DNA of 64,000 nt from contig CM061068.1 of NCBI GenBank assembly GCA_030762895.1, forward strand, positions 79,571,228 to 79,635,227, given 5' to 3'. Position 1 is the first letter of the stretch, and each line of letters starts with the position of its first letter. The notes beneath the pieces are model-generated. The model was not told the DNA's origin and did not search any database. It worked only from the letters and a program-made list of their open reading frames with translations. Positions 1 to 11,290 of this stretch are shown here, in pieces. Both the position numbers and the translations under genes were made by a program. This stretch comes from Sophora flavescens (lineage: Eukaryota; Streptophyta; Magnoliopsida; Fabales; Fabaceae).

Positions 1-456
1 ATAGACAAGGTTCAGCCTGCAAAGTTATGTAGCATGTGCAATTCTCCTGAGCACCCATATGATCCATGCCCTATCCAGAGAGAAGAGTTCGTCAGTGAAG
101 TATCTCAAGCTTATGCAGTAAATCCATATAATCAAGGAAACAGTCAGAATCGGTACAGCACTCCAGACCTCTCCACCAATAGGTACCATCCTAACTGGAG
201 GAATCATCCTAATTTGCGGTATGGGAACTCATCCCAACAACAACCGATGGCAGCACCTCAGAATCCTCCTCAAGTGACCACTTCTGCACCATCTGGACCT
301 TCACTGGAGGACATGTTCAAGAAAATGACTTCATAAATGAATGCACAAATTACTACACTTTTCCAGCAGCAAGTCGGACAGCTCCAGGCCTCACAGGCAC
401 AGTTTCAGCAGCAAACAAATGCTAGCATTCAAGATTTGAGGACACAGATTGGATAG
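1..456 (+). pseudogene. gag: gag C-terminus of Athila-1, with in-frame stops
   Basis: The first codons give a zinc knuckle of CX2CX4HX4C type (CSMCNSPEHPYDPCP), the nucleic-acid-binding motif at the end of gag. A Gln/Pro/Asn-rich linker follows. The frame is closed by TAA at 334-336 and TAG at 454-456 but is otherwise continuous with the pol frame that is open from 469. At 454 the context (...TQIG-stop-LA) matches a position where related elements have Gln, so CAG to TAG is the likely change. The start of gag is outside the window. Confidence 0.8.
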
Positions 457-468
457 CTGGCCACATCC

Positions 469-3400
469 ATGAATAATATACAGCAAGGTCAAGGGACAAC
501 CCAGCTGCCGGCACAACCAGTGATAAATCCCAATGCCTCCAATCCTAATGTGAGTGCCATATCTCTGAGATCTGGAAAAGTTGTTGAGGCCACCTCTGGA
601 AAGGATGAAGAAACTATTGAGGTAACTCCTGAGCCTACTGTTGAAGTTGAAGTAGAGAAAGTGTACAGACCACCAATCCCATTCCCACACAGATTACAGA
701 AAAATAAGAAGATTGGTGGTGAAGACAAGGAGAGGGAAATTTTAGATGTGTTCAGAAAAGTAGCTGTGAATATTCCCCTTCTAGATGTGATCAAGCAGGT
801 GCCCAAGTATGCAAAATTTCTCAAGGATCTATGCACCAACAAGAGGAAGATGAAGAATAATGAGAGGATTGACTTGGGAAGAAATGTTTCAGCTCTTATC
901 CAATCTAGGCCTGCACCAGAAAGAGTTGCTGTTTTAGCCCCTACTCAGGCATTACCACAGAAGTGCAAGGATCCGGGCACATTTACTATTCCATGCACTA
1001 TTGGGGATAGGAAATTTGAAAATTTCATGCTGGATTTGGGAGCCTCCATAAATGTCATGCCTACCTCCATCTTTAACAACCTTGATCTTGGGCCTTTGCA
1101 GTATACAGGTCTCACCATCCAGTTGGCTAACAGGACCAGTGCCCGACCAATGGGAATGGTAGAAGATGTGCTAGTGCAAGTTGATGATTTGATCTTCCCT
1201 GCTGACTTCTACATCCTGGACATGGCAGGAGAGACTCATTCCAGTAGATCACCAATAATCTTGGGTAGACCATTCATGAAGACAGCCAAGACTAAGATTG
1301 ATGTGAATGATGGGACTATGTCTATGGAGTTTGGTGATATTGTGGCCAAGTTCAAGATCTTTGATGCTATGAAACACCCACTGGAGGAGCACTCGGTTTT
1401 CCAACTAGAGTTGCTTTCTGAGCTTATTGAGGATACCCATGAGGACTTTATTTCTGATTTTCCATTCATTTCTGGTTTTGATGATTTGTATTCATGTACT
1501 AACTGTACTGACGCTAACCCTTGTTCTGTTTGTGCTGAGTTTCTTGATTCAACCTTGCAGGGTGATAGTGATAGTGAGAGTGAAGCTGTATGTTCAGCAG
1601 AAGTCCTTGACATCCTGGCTACTCCTAATGTACCATATGTTGAGCAGCCACCATCCCTAGAGCTCAAGCCATTTCCTGGGAACCTGAAGTATGCCTACCT
1701 GGAGACAAATGAAAAACTGACAGTCATCATTTCCTCCAGCCTTGATTCTGACCAGGAAGCCAAACTGTTGGAGGTTCTGAAGAAGCACAAGAAGGCTATT
1801 GGGTGGACCTTGGCTGATATTCCAGGAATTAGCCCCTCCAGATGCATGCACAGAATTCTATTGGAGGATGGAGCTAAACCAGTAAGACATTCCCAAAGGC
1901 GACTTAATCCACTGATTTTGGATGTGGTGAAGAAAGAGGTGACTAAGCTTCTGCAGGCAGGTATTATATACCCCATCTCTGATAGTACTTGGGTAAGTCC
2001 GGTGCAAGTTGTACCAAAGAAGTCCGGTCTAACAGTAGTTAGGAATGATAATAATGAGCTTGTACCTACTAGAGTCCAGAATAGCCAAGTAGTCTGTATA
2101 GATTATAGGAAGTTGAACCAGGCCACCAGAAAGGATCACTTTCCTTTGCCGTTCATAGATCAGATGCTGCATCGGCTGGCTGGTAAATCTCATTATTGCT
2201 TTCTTGATGGCTTTTCCGGGTATTTCCAGATCCATATTGCCCCTGAGGATCAGGAAAAGACCACTTTCACGTGCCCCTTCGGTACGTTTGCCTATAGGAG
2301 GATGCCATTTGGCCTTTGTAATGCTCTTGGCACCTTCCAAAGATGCATGCTTAGAATTTTCTCTGAATTTATTGAAAATTGCATAGAGGTGTTCATGGAT
2401 GACTTCACTGTATATGGCTCCTCATTTGATGCATGTCTGCATAGTCTGAGTTTAGTTCTACAAAGATGCATTGAGACTGATCTGATTTTGAATTATGAAA
2501 AATGTCACTTTATGGTAGAGCAGGGGATTGTTTTGGGTCATGTAATTTCTAAAGAGGGTATTTCAGTAGATCCTGCAAAAATTGATGTGATTTCTTCATT
2601 GCCTTACCCATCTTGCGTACACGAGATCCGTTCTTTTCTTGGACATGCAGGTTTCTACAGGCGCTTTATAAAGGACTTCAGCAAGATAGCTCTGCCATTG
2701 TCAAACCTGCTGAAGAATGATGCCCTGTTCCATTTTGATGACCATTGCAAGGAGGCATTTGACTACCTGAAAAAAGCATTGACCTCTACCCCCATCATCC
2801 TAATGTGTGATGCTTCCAATTTTGCTGTTGGAGCAGTTCTGGCACAAAGAGTGGGCAAGGCTGCCCATGTAATTCATTATGCTTCTAGGACATTAGATGC
2901 TGCACAATCCAATTACACCACCACTGAGAAAGAACTGCTAGCTGTTGTATTTGCACTTGATAAGTTTAGGTCATATTTGCTAGGTTCTAGGGTTATTGTT
3001 TTCACTGACCATGCAGCTCTGAAGTACCTGTTAAAGAAACCAGAAGCTAAGCCAAGATTGATCCGGTGGATGCTTTTGCTCCAAGAATTCAATGTGGCGA
3101 TCAAAGACAAGAGTGGAGCTGAAAATTTGGTAGCCGATCACTTGAGCCGAATAGCAAGGGATGAGGATCCTTCTCCCATCCAAGATGATTTCCCTGATGA
3201 GAGACTTCTACATCTGTATGGGGTAACCCCCTGGTTTGCTGACATAGTTAACTTTCTGGTTGATGGTGTTGTTCCTGCAGGTACAAGTAGACATAAGTTC
3301 CACAAGCTCAAGAGCGATGCAAAGTACTATGTGTGGGATGATCCCTACCTTTGGAGGTTTTGCAGTGATCAGGTGATTCGGAGGTGTGTCCCCGATCATG

Positions 3401-4542
3401 AGACAGAGTCCATTTTGCACTTCTCACACGCCTCTCAAGTTGGAGGACATTTTGGACCACAGAGGACAGCAAGAAAGGTCCTGGATTCTGGGTTCTACTG
3501 GCCCACAATTTTTAGAGATTCCTATGAGGTATACAGGAATTGCAAAGAATGTCAAACAACAGGCCTTGCCATCACTCGTAGGAGTGAGATGCCTCAGCAG
3601 CCCATGCTCTTTTGTGAGGTTTTTGATGTGTGGGGGATTGATTTCATGGGTCCTTTCCCCCCTTCTTTTGGTTTTGTATATATTCTTTTGGTTGTAGACT
3701 ATGTTTCAAAGTGGGTGGAAGCAATCCCCACTAGGACTAACGATGCTAAAGTTGTTTCCAAATTTGTTAGGTCCAACATTTTTTGCAGGTTTGGCATACC
3801 TAAGGCCATCATCAGTGACTCAGGCACACACTTCGCAAGAACCATGGAAGCCTTACTCAGAAAATATGGAGTTGTGCATAGAGTTTCCACTGCTTATCAT
3901 CCCCAGACCAATGGCCATGCTGAAATATCAAACAGGGAGATCAAGCAAATTCTAGAGAAGATGGTGCAGCCGAACAGGAAGGAATGGAGCCGCCGTCTGG
4001 AAGACGCACTGTGGGCTCAGAGGACTGCTTTCAAGACACCTATAGGAATGTTCCCCTTCAGGCTTGTATTTGGTAAGGCATGTCACCTCCCGGTGGAAGT
4101 TGAGCACCGTGCATACTGGGCAGTCAAGTGCTGTAACTTGGACATGAAGGAAGCTGGTGTTGAAAGAAAACTGCAGTTGCAGCAACTTGAGGAGCTTAGG
4201 CTAGAAGCCTATGAAAGCTCCATGATGTATAAAGAGAAAACAAAACTTTTTCATGATAGGATGATTGCTAGGAAAGAATTTTTTGTGGGTTAGAAAGTCT
4301 TACTGTTTAACTCCCGCCTGAGATTGATGACTGGGAAACTTAGGTCCAAGTGGATTGGACCATTTGTTGTTACTAATGTGTTTCCTTATGGTGCAGTAGA
4401 GATTCAAAGTACAGGTACCAACAAGACCTTCAAGGTTAACGGGCAGAGGCTGAAGCCATTCCATGGTGTGGATGCTGGTGTTCCTGTGGATGTTAATGTT
4501 GAGGAGATCTCCTTGGAAGCTCCCACCTACACTGATACTTGA
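469..4542 (+). pseudogene. pol: pol polyprotein of Athila-1 (PR-RT-RH-IN), one internal nonsense codon
   Basis: This is the gag-pol reading frame of a Ty3/gypsy element, open from 457; 469 is only the first ATG after the stop at 454. In order it shows a protease core DLGAS (about residue 189 from 469), RT with FMDDF in the YxDD position (about 642), RNase H with MCDASN, the integrase zinc domain (H-H-C-C, from about 983) and the DDE core with TNGHAE. The frame is open to TAG at 4,291-4,293, where the neighbours (FVG-stop-KVLL) suggest former Gln. The same frame then runs on to TGA at 4,540, covering the integrase C-terminal tail. Compared with Athila-2 and Athila-3, about ten residues are missing before MCDAS, an in-frame deletion near 2,797. 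An active polyprotein cannot be made from this copy. Confidence 0.88.
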
Positions 4543-6009
4543 TCAGGGAGTTCCCTTTCCTTTCCCTCACTCTGTTTTTATAGTTCTTTTGTTCATTGGG
4601 GACAATGTATATTTTAAGTGTGGGGGAGGGAACTAGTTGTAGTTTTGTTGTGTCTTGTTTTTGATTTTCCTTTTCTTTTAATAAAGCTCCTGAATAATTT
4701 GAGAAGCTCAAGAGTTGTGTTGAGTCTTTTGTTGGCAAGTTTGATGGATTTTAATTGATTTTGCACAGATTGATTGCATGATTTATGTGATGATTCCCCC
4801 TAGGATTTGAAATTTTTTTGAAAAATGATCCCCATGTGATTGAAAACTGAACTTTGAGATTTTGTTATGATGGCATGATTTATGATAAGTTTGGGGTGAT
4901 AGGAAGCACACACTAGGGATAGAATCTCTGTCAAACAATTTGCAAATAATGTCCAGGTGAGGTTTTGAGCCTCCAACATGTTTTTAACTGTGAGAATCAC
5001 TTTTAAGTTGCACTTTCCCGAATTTGCTTGAATATCTTTTTGGTTTGCATGATTATATGTTTGCTTCAGATGATTTAGGCATTTTCTTTGTAAATAACCA
5101 CTTAGCCTAAAATAACCAATTCCTAATGCATGTTCCCTAGTTAGCCCCATTGAGCCTAATTAGCCTGTTAATTCTTGTTGACCTTATGTTATAAGCTGAA
5201 ATATGAAAAACCATGTTAACCCGATCTTAAGATTAGGAAAGCATGGAATCTTAGAAAGAGAAAGGGTGCCAGAAACTAAGTTTGGGGTGGCTGCAAGGTG
5301 TAATATGTTGTTTGGGATTGAGAAAAAAAAATACAATAAAAAGGTTGGAGCCAAAGGCTTGTAAAAAAAAAAGTGTAAAAATGTTAAAAATAAAAGTATT
5401 AGAAAAAAAAAGAGGCTGTAGTCACCCAAGGCATAAAGAGAAATGAGAAAAGGAACTTGAGTGGAATTTCAATGTTTTGAAGTGTTTCATGCTCTCTTAG
5501 TTCCTAGGGTCTTCAGCCTAGTTCCTTTGTATATCCTACCCTTAGCCAGGCCCCATTTCAACCCATAAAAGTCCTTTTGATGTTGCTTGCATGTTTTCTG
5601 TGGGAACCATTTGGAGATGAAAATCAAATTTATGGGAAGTGCTCTTAAAAGTGAAATTGAGAGAACTGTTGATAGCCTAGACACAAATTGAGCGATTGAG
5701 TGAACACTAGATGCCCTTGTGAGGAAGGCAGTTGTTTGAATTTGGTGATCTCCCTTTTGTGTGTAACTTGGATCCCCTGCTTAGATTGATGATTGTTTGA
5801 ATGATGAAATTCTCAATTGTTTAGAATGAATGATTGTGGGGATTGCTTTGCTTGAAAAGGGGGGGAACATTGAAGAAAATTGTTTTGATGTATTGCTTGA
5901 ATTTGTGCAAGGTTGATTGAATCTTTTAAAGCTTGCCATGTCTTGAGTCTTTTTAAGTTTTTGAGTTCTAGTTGCTTGGGGACAAGCAAAGTTTAAGTTT
6001 GGGGTATTT
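4543..6009 (+). other. Athila-1 non-coding 3' region with three polypurine-tract-like motifs
   Basis: No credible reading frame occurs here, so no env-like gene is present. AAGTTTGGGGT motifs lie at 4,887, 5,278 and 5,995. The last directly precedes the LTR and is the functional polypurine tract by position. A further purine stretch (GTGTGGGGGAGGGA) lies at 4,618-4,631. The same three-motif layout with similar spacing occurs in Athila-2 and Athila-3. Short A-rich tracts lie at 5,322-5,412. Confidence 0.7.
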
Positions 6010-6235
6010 TGATAAGCCTCTGGCTCATCTAGTTTTATGGCTAGTATGACCAGGGTTTTGTGCAAATTATATCCTATTTTCACCCAAATTAGATTAGATT
6101 GTCCTCAAGCAAGGTTTTGAGTCTCTAAAGTAGTTTTAGGTTAATTTAGCCAGTTTTGAGTCAAATAATACACTTATAGCTGTGTCTTTATTTTCAGGTT
6201 AAGTTGGAAGTCAAGAGAATAAAGAAGCAGGTGAT

Positions 6236-6596
6236 TCGCCTCGCGAGAGTTTCTTCGCCTCGCGAACCTGAAAGCCAGCAGAACAGTGAAAATGTCATCC
6301 TCTCTGGTTCGCCTCGCGAGAGTTTCTTCACCTCGCGACCCCGAAGGCTGACTGTTCCAAGAAAATGCAAGGTTTCTGTGTCGCCTCGCGAACACTTGAC
6401 TCGCCTCGCGAACAATAACTCGCCTCGCGAGCCTGGAAGTCAGAAAGCATCACGGTTGGCCCCTGATGTTCATAACGGGCGTAATAAGAAGACTCTTCAG
6501 ATTCTCGCCCCGTGAGTAGTCCTTCGCCCCGCGAGAATGCCAAAGGTTGCTGACTCTTCACAATATTCGCCTCGCGAATTAGGGCTCGCCTCGCGA
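6236..6596. repeat. Paired TCGC-N3-GCGA dyad array, Athila-1 LTR
   Basis: TCGCCTCGCGA or a close variant starts at 6236/6255, 6309/6328, 6381/6401/6420, 6505/6524 and 6567/6586. Start-to-start spacing inside each group is 19 bp, once 20. The eight or nine bases between partners differ from group to group, so it is the dyad and the spacing that are kept, not a longer tandem unit. Each dyad is an inverted repeat with a 3-bp centre. The function is unknown; a dimeric DNA-binding site or a CpG-methylation target is conceivable. Confidence 0.85.
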
Positions 6597-7191
6597 GTGG
6601 GCTGAATTTCTGAATAATTATAAATTGCCATTCTGAACAGCTGGAAGGGACTTTTGCTTCTCCATTGTTCTGTTTACATTTTTTTCTGTGTGTTTTCGTT
6701 TTTCATGGAGAACTAAGTTTCTAGGATTAATCTATTGTAATCGATTTCCACCACACTTGAGGTTCTTGTATTTCCTGTTTTGTATGCTTTTCCCTTTTCA
6801 ATGCCATGCTTTATATTTCTGTTTGCTTAATTCAGGAGTATATTGTGTTGTGTTGATTTATTTCCGGTGATATTATGTTCCTATAATTAATCGCGTCTGC
6901 TTAATTCGCGTGTGTACGTTTCGTGTTCGCTTAGTTCACGAAGGGCTTAACCCCGTTTGCTTAATTCGGGAATAGGGACATGTATCTGTAGTAGTGGTTT
7001 CGCTTGTAAATTGTTGCTACAATCGGGAGGGGATTAGAATCTGCTTAGGGCTTGGAAATTACATGAACCTATGATAGTTAGGAAATCGAGAACAATAGAT
7101 TAATCGTTTTTAGCTATTTGACAATCTCTTTGAATTGCCTTGTTTCATTGCTCTGTTATTATTTTGTTTTCTTATTTGCATCCCAATCCAA

Positions 7192-7209
7192 CCCCCCCCC
7201 CCCCCCCCC
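7192..7209. repeat. C18 homopolymer in Athila-1 LTR
   Basis: Eighteen consecutive C bases lie in the right third of the LTR. Its length is liable to sequencing and slippage error. Confidence 0.9.
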
Positions 7210-7351
7210 AAAACTGATTTTTGTGAAAAATAACACTTTAAGAGTCCTTGTGAGACGACATCCGAGTTGTCGCCCTAACTACAGTTTTAAAACCCGCTCG
7301 TTCTTTTTGGCGCGTGCGCGATAGCGCGACCATATACTAAGTTTAAACTAC

Positions 7352-10300
7352 CTATATCAATATCCCTTCGTGATGATCATCACGAGTGGCATGTACATCG
7401 TCCACCTGTGTCTCCTCGATTATAGTAGGCATGTTTGTTGAAAAAGAAGGAGTCTCAAGAATATCAAGATTTGAATCTTCATTTTCATCACTACCATTAT
7501 ACATGCTTTTTCCTTGGAGAACCACGGACAACCTTTTGTTAGAAGGATCAGTGATGTAGAACACTTGTTTTGCTTGGGAAGCCATTATGAAAGGCTCATT
7601 TATATGACCTAACTTGTTGAGGTCTACCAATGTGAACCCCAATTCGTCGGTTTGTACACCACCGTTACTATCAACCCACTTACATTTAAATACCAAGCAC
7701 CGTAAGCTTAGTGTAATCGAGCACCCAAATATCTTCAATATATCCAAAGTAAGGTCTCGGTCTTGTGAACGGGTTTTGTGTCCTTTGCACTAGAGAAGTG
7801 CATTGCTTCGGCCCCGATCATAACCCCACTATTTTGCATGGTACTCTTGTTATCTTGTTCCTTTGTATAAAAGGAAAATTTATTTATGTCGTATCCGCTC
7901 CAACATATGACGTTGAAGTTAGGCCCACGTGCTAGCCATTTTAAGTCATCGAAAAGTACTACCATCCTTAAGCATTTCTTCCTTGAACCATGGTAAGAAA
8001 GTCTTGTTATGCTTGTTCAACAACCACCTTTCGCTCATTCGAGGGTTTTCTTGATTGACTTTTCTTTTATGTTCAAATAAGAAAGGCTGAACACATTCGA
8101 TGTTGTTCAATACATACAAATGTGCTTGAAGCACTTCCTCCCGATCCTTCCTATTAATTCTTAAGCCATGTGTACCCTTACCTTGACATCTGATCTCATC
8201 ATGCCGAGGCTTAGGAACCCCTATAGGATCCGTGTTATGAAGGTAGTCCGAACAAAACTCAATAGCTTCTTCTGCAACATACCTTTGAAAAATAGATGCT
8301 TCCGGACGATGAGGATTCTTCACGTACCCTTTCAAGATCTTCATGTACCGCTCAACTGGGTACATCCATCTCAGAAAAACAGGCCCACATAATCTAATCT
8401 CCCTCACCAAATGAACAATTAAGTGAACCATTATGTCGAAAAAGGAAGGAGGAAAATACATCTCCAATTGGCACAAGATTGTAGCAGCCTCAACTTCCAA
8501 GTCATCCAACATACGGGGGTCAACGACTTTGCTACATATAGAATTTAAGAATGAGCACAACCGAGTAATAGCATGTCTCACATTTTTTGTAGCAATACCA
8601 CGAATAGCAACGGGCAGAAGTTGTTGCATCAAGATGTGACAATCATGAGACTTCAAGCCAACCAATTTAAGATCACTAGAGACAAGCCTCTTCATATTTG
8701 AAGAGTAACCATGTGGAACTTTGATGCCCTGAAGACACCCGCAGAAACTTTGTCTCACTTTTTTTGACAAAGTATGACATGCTGGCGGCAAATAAGTCCG
8801 CTTACCATCCTCAACAATAGGAGCTAACTGCTCTCGTATACCCATAGCAACGAGGTCGAGACGAGCATTCACACCATCCTTTGTCTTGCCCTGAATGTTG
8901 AGAAGCGTCCCGATCACACTATCACACACATTTTTCTCCACATGCATCACATCAATGCAAATTAATCGACATCAAGCTTGCGCCAGTATGGAAGATCAAA
9001 GAATATCGACCTCTTCTTCCATATGTTTTTCTCAACAGCTTTACCTTTCTTTTTGGACTTGCCGAATATAACATCGATGTCCTTTACCCTCTGATAAACC
9101 TGCTCTCCAATTAAGGCCGCCGTCGCTTCTTCTGTCTCTTGGCATCCATTAAAAGCTTTTTTCATCTTACGATATGGGTGATCACGTCTAAGAAATTTCC
9201 GATGCCCAAGGTAAACCGTCTTCTTTCCATGTTGCAACTGAGTGTAGCATGTGCCTTCTTCACATATAGGTCATGCTTTATGCCCCTTGACACTGTACCC
9301 GGACAAGTTACCGTATCTTTGGAAAGTCGTTGATGGTGCAAAATAACATGGCACGAAGCTTGAAAGTCTCATGAGAATACCCATCAACTACATCAACACC
9401 TTCCACCCACAACGTTTTCAAGTCTTCAATCAAGGGACCTAGATAAACATCTAAGTCATTTCCTGGTTGCTTTGGGCCCGAAATCATCATAGACAACATC
9501 ATGTATTTGCGCTTCATGCACAACCAAGGGGGCATGTTGTAAATTACCAACAGAACAGGCCATGAACTATGAATACTACTCATGTTACCATAAGGATTCA
9601 TTCCATCCGTAGCAAGTCCAAGCCTTAGGTTTCTTGGCTCATCGGCGAAATCCGGAAACATAGTATCAATATTCTTCCATTGAATAGAATCAGCAGGATG
9701 ACGAACCTTTCCATCACGTTTCCTCTCATCATTATGCCATCTAAGATTCTTCGCATCTTTCGCATTGGCAAACAATCGCTTGAACCTTGGAATTATTGGA
9801 AGATACCACAACACCTTCGCAGGAGGACCCTTTTTCTCACATCATCAAGATCATCATCATCATCACCACCCTTCACTTTGTATCGTGATAACCCACATTT
9901 GGGGCAATCGTGATTGTCTTCATGAACACCGGTGTACAATATGCAATCATTGGGGCATGCGTGTATCTTCTTATACTCCATACCCATAGGACACAATACC
10001 TTCTTGGCCTCATAGTTACGGTCAGGCAATGTGTTGTCATCCGGAAGCAAGTCTTTCAACACTTCAAGCAATTCCGTGAAGCTTTTATCGGTCCAACCAT
10101 TTCTCGCCTTCACACAAACCAATTTTAGCACCGCCGACAACCGTGTATGAGTAGTACACCCTGGATATAAAGGCTTATCCGCATCACCGCACAACCTATC
10201 ATACACATGCGCTCGATGAAAAGATTCTTGTCCAATATCACGGATCATGTCCTCTACTCGATCATCCTCCATATCTACGTCAACGTCCTCACTTTGGGAG

Positions 10301-10558
10301 ACACTCGCCGTATTACTACTCAACAACATATCACCATGCCATATCCATCTTGTATAACTCAAGCAAATCCCTTCACAAATCAAATGAGTACGTATATCCT
10401 TCACCGTACATTTCCTCGTATTCAAACACTTGACACAAGGACAACAGAACATTCCATTACTATTAGGAACATTCCTTTGAGCAAATTCTATAAATTCTCC
10501 CACCCCCTTCAAATACTCAAAGACTAGTACGCTTACAAACCATCCAACTACGATCCAT
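7352..10558 (-). pseudogene. TNP2-like CACTA transposase, degraded
   Basis: TNP2 is the catalytic transposase of CACTA elements and acts in the nucleus on the terminal and subterminal repeats. The probable ATG is at 10,558 (MDRSWM). In order: transposase-associated zinc-binding domain (CPCVKC near 10,440), transposase_21 domain (9,814-9,308, with LATDGMNP), the segment with CIDVMHVEKN near 8,950, DUF4218 (about 8,900-8,150) and a DUF4216-like C-terminus (7,960-7,480, with FKCKWVDS and FTLVDL). Frame breaks are visible near 10,526, 9,830 (within a GAGAAAAAGGG run), 9,320, 8,955, 7,955, 7,760 and 7,690, with an extra TGA near 9,282 where Cys is expected. Some breaks could be unrecognised short introns, but most sit inside conserved blocks, so I call it a pseudogene. 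Confidence 0.88.
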
Positions 10559-11290
10559 AACTAGATAGGTCCTGTAGATATACAAAACATATATATATCC
10601 AATATAAGGACAATACGGGAGATTGAAAACTATAGTTTTTAAAGATTAATTGCCAAGCATCGGTCATGGCCTGGCAAAGTGATGTCCATCACGGCCGTAA
10701 CGTGCCAACCGAAGCAGACCATGCCATCATAGGCGGAACCGATCACGGCCTAGCCGTGATTAGCATCACGGCCGTGACAGATCAACCAAGAGAGCAACAT
10801 GCACTCAAAACCAAAAACAGAGACGTACATTCCAAACAACTCAAACTCACGGTTTCAAGTTTCAACCATCGAGACTACAGTTTCAACATACACTCAAAAC
10901 CAAAAATACAAAAATGTGCCCTAAATACTCACCGAAATAGGTGCTCGCGTGGTGGTGGGGAGGGGAGCTCGAGTGGTGGCCAACGTTCGATGTGGTTACC
11001 GAGAGCGAGAGGGACAAGGAGAGTTAGTGCGCGGGAAGGGGAAAGAGAGATGTACGTCAAGTTATTGCAAAGAATGAATGGAAAGACAGAGTTAGGGTTA
11101 ATAGTGTACCTCACGGTGGTGGCGAAGAAGCCCTCGCGGTGGTTGCGGTGGAGATGAGCTCGCGATTAGGGTTCCGTCTTTGGGTGAGAGTGAGAGTGAG
11201 GGTTGAGAGTGATTTAGGGTTGGGCGTGATGAAAAGAGAAAAGAGACGCACGTACATGAGCGAAGGCGCGAAAAGGCGCGGGTGTAAACG
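10559..11290. other. CACTA 5' region upstream of transposase, with TCACGGC dyads
   Basis: This is non-coding sequence between the TNP2 start and the subterminal repeats. Near 10,664-10,777 it contains TCACGGC-type palindromes, including TCACGGCCTAGCCGTGA at 10,743 followed 23 bp later by TCACGGCCGTGA at 10,766. The rest is purine-rich on the + strand (10,950-11,240). A 163-codon frame at 10,666-11,157 has no recognisable domain and is not called. The TNP2 promoter is expected here, but I see no convincing TATA box. Confidence 0.5.

Larger units (their letters stand above)
1..7332 (+). mobile_element. Athila-1: Ty3/gypsy Athila-lineage retrotransposon, 5' part outside window
   Basis: The order is gag zinc knuckle, protease, reverse transcriptase, RNase H, integrase, a long non-coding 3' region, a polypurine tract and a 3' LTR starting TGATAAGCC. 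The integrase core (FDVWGIDFMGPFP) and the long spacer before the LTR are typical of the Athila lineage. The 5' LTR and most of gag lie left of the window. The right border is placed at 7,332 (end ...GCGACCA) because CACTA transposase 3' sequence begins directly after it. The missing 5' half prevents a target-duplication check, so that border is inferred. The element is coding-defective. Confidence 0.85.
6010..7332 (+). repeat. 3' LTR of Athila-1
   Basis: It begins TGATAAGCCTCTGGCT immediately after the polypurine tract, the same start as the LTRs of Athila-2 and Athila-3. The end is set at GCGACCA, giving about 1.32 kb and a TG...CA form. No second LTR is available to confirm the end. Positions 6,236-6,596 hold eleven copies of the TCGC-N3-GCGA dyad in 19-20 bp groups. 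Translated frames in this region are by-products of the dyads, not genes. Confidence 0.75.

Noticed and set aside
4543..6009. env-like gene of Athila elements
   Set aside because: Some Athila elements carry one after pol; none of the three 3' regions here has a frame longer than chance or a signal/transmembrane pattern in element orientation.
6204..6561. Overlapping open frames on both strands in the Athila-1 LTR
   Set aside because: They arise from CpG-rich dyad repeats lacking stops; products are Arg/Glu-rich repeats without any domain.
6236..6596. CRISPR-like regular repeat array
   Set aside because: Repeat unit is 11 bp with 8-9 bp spacers in a plant retrotransposon LTR, not 23-50 bp repeats with unique spacers, and no cas genes.
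10666..11157. 163-codon plus-strand frame upstream of TNP2
   Set aside because: Composed of dyads and purine-rich sequence, no domain, no codon-use support.
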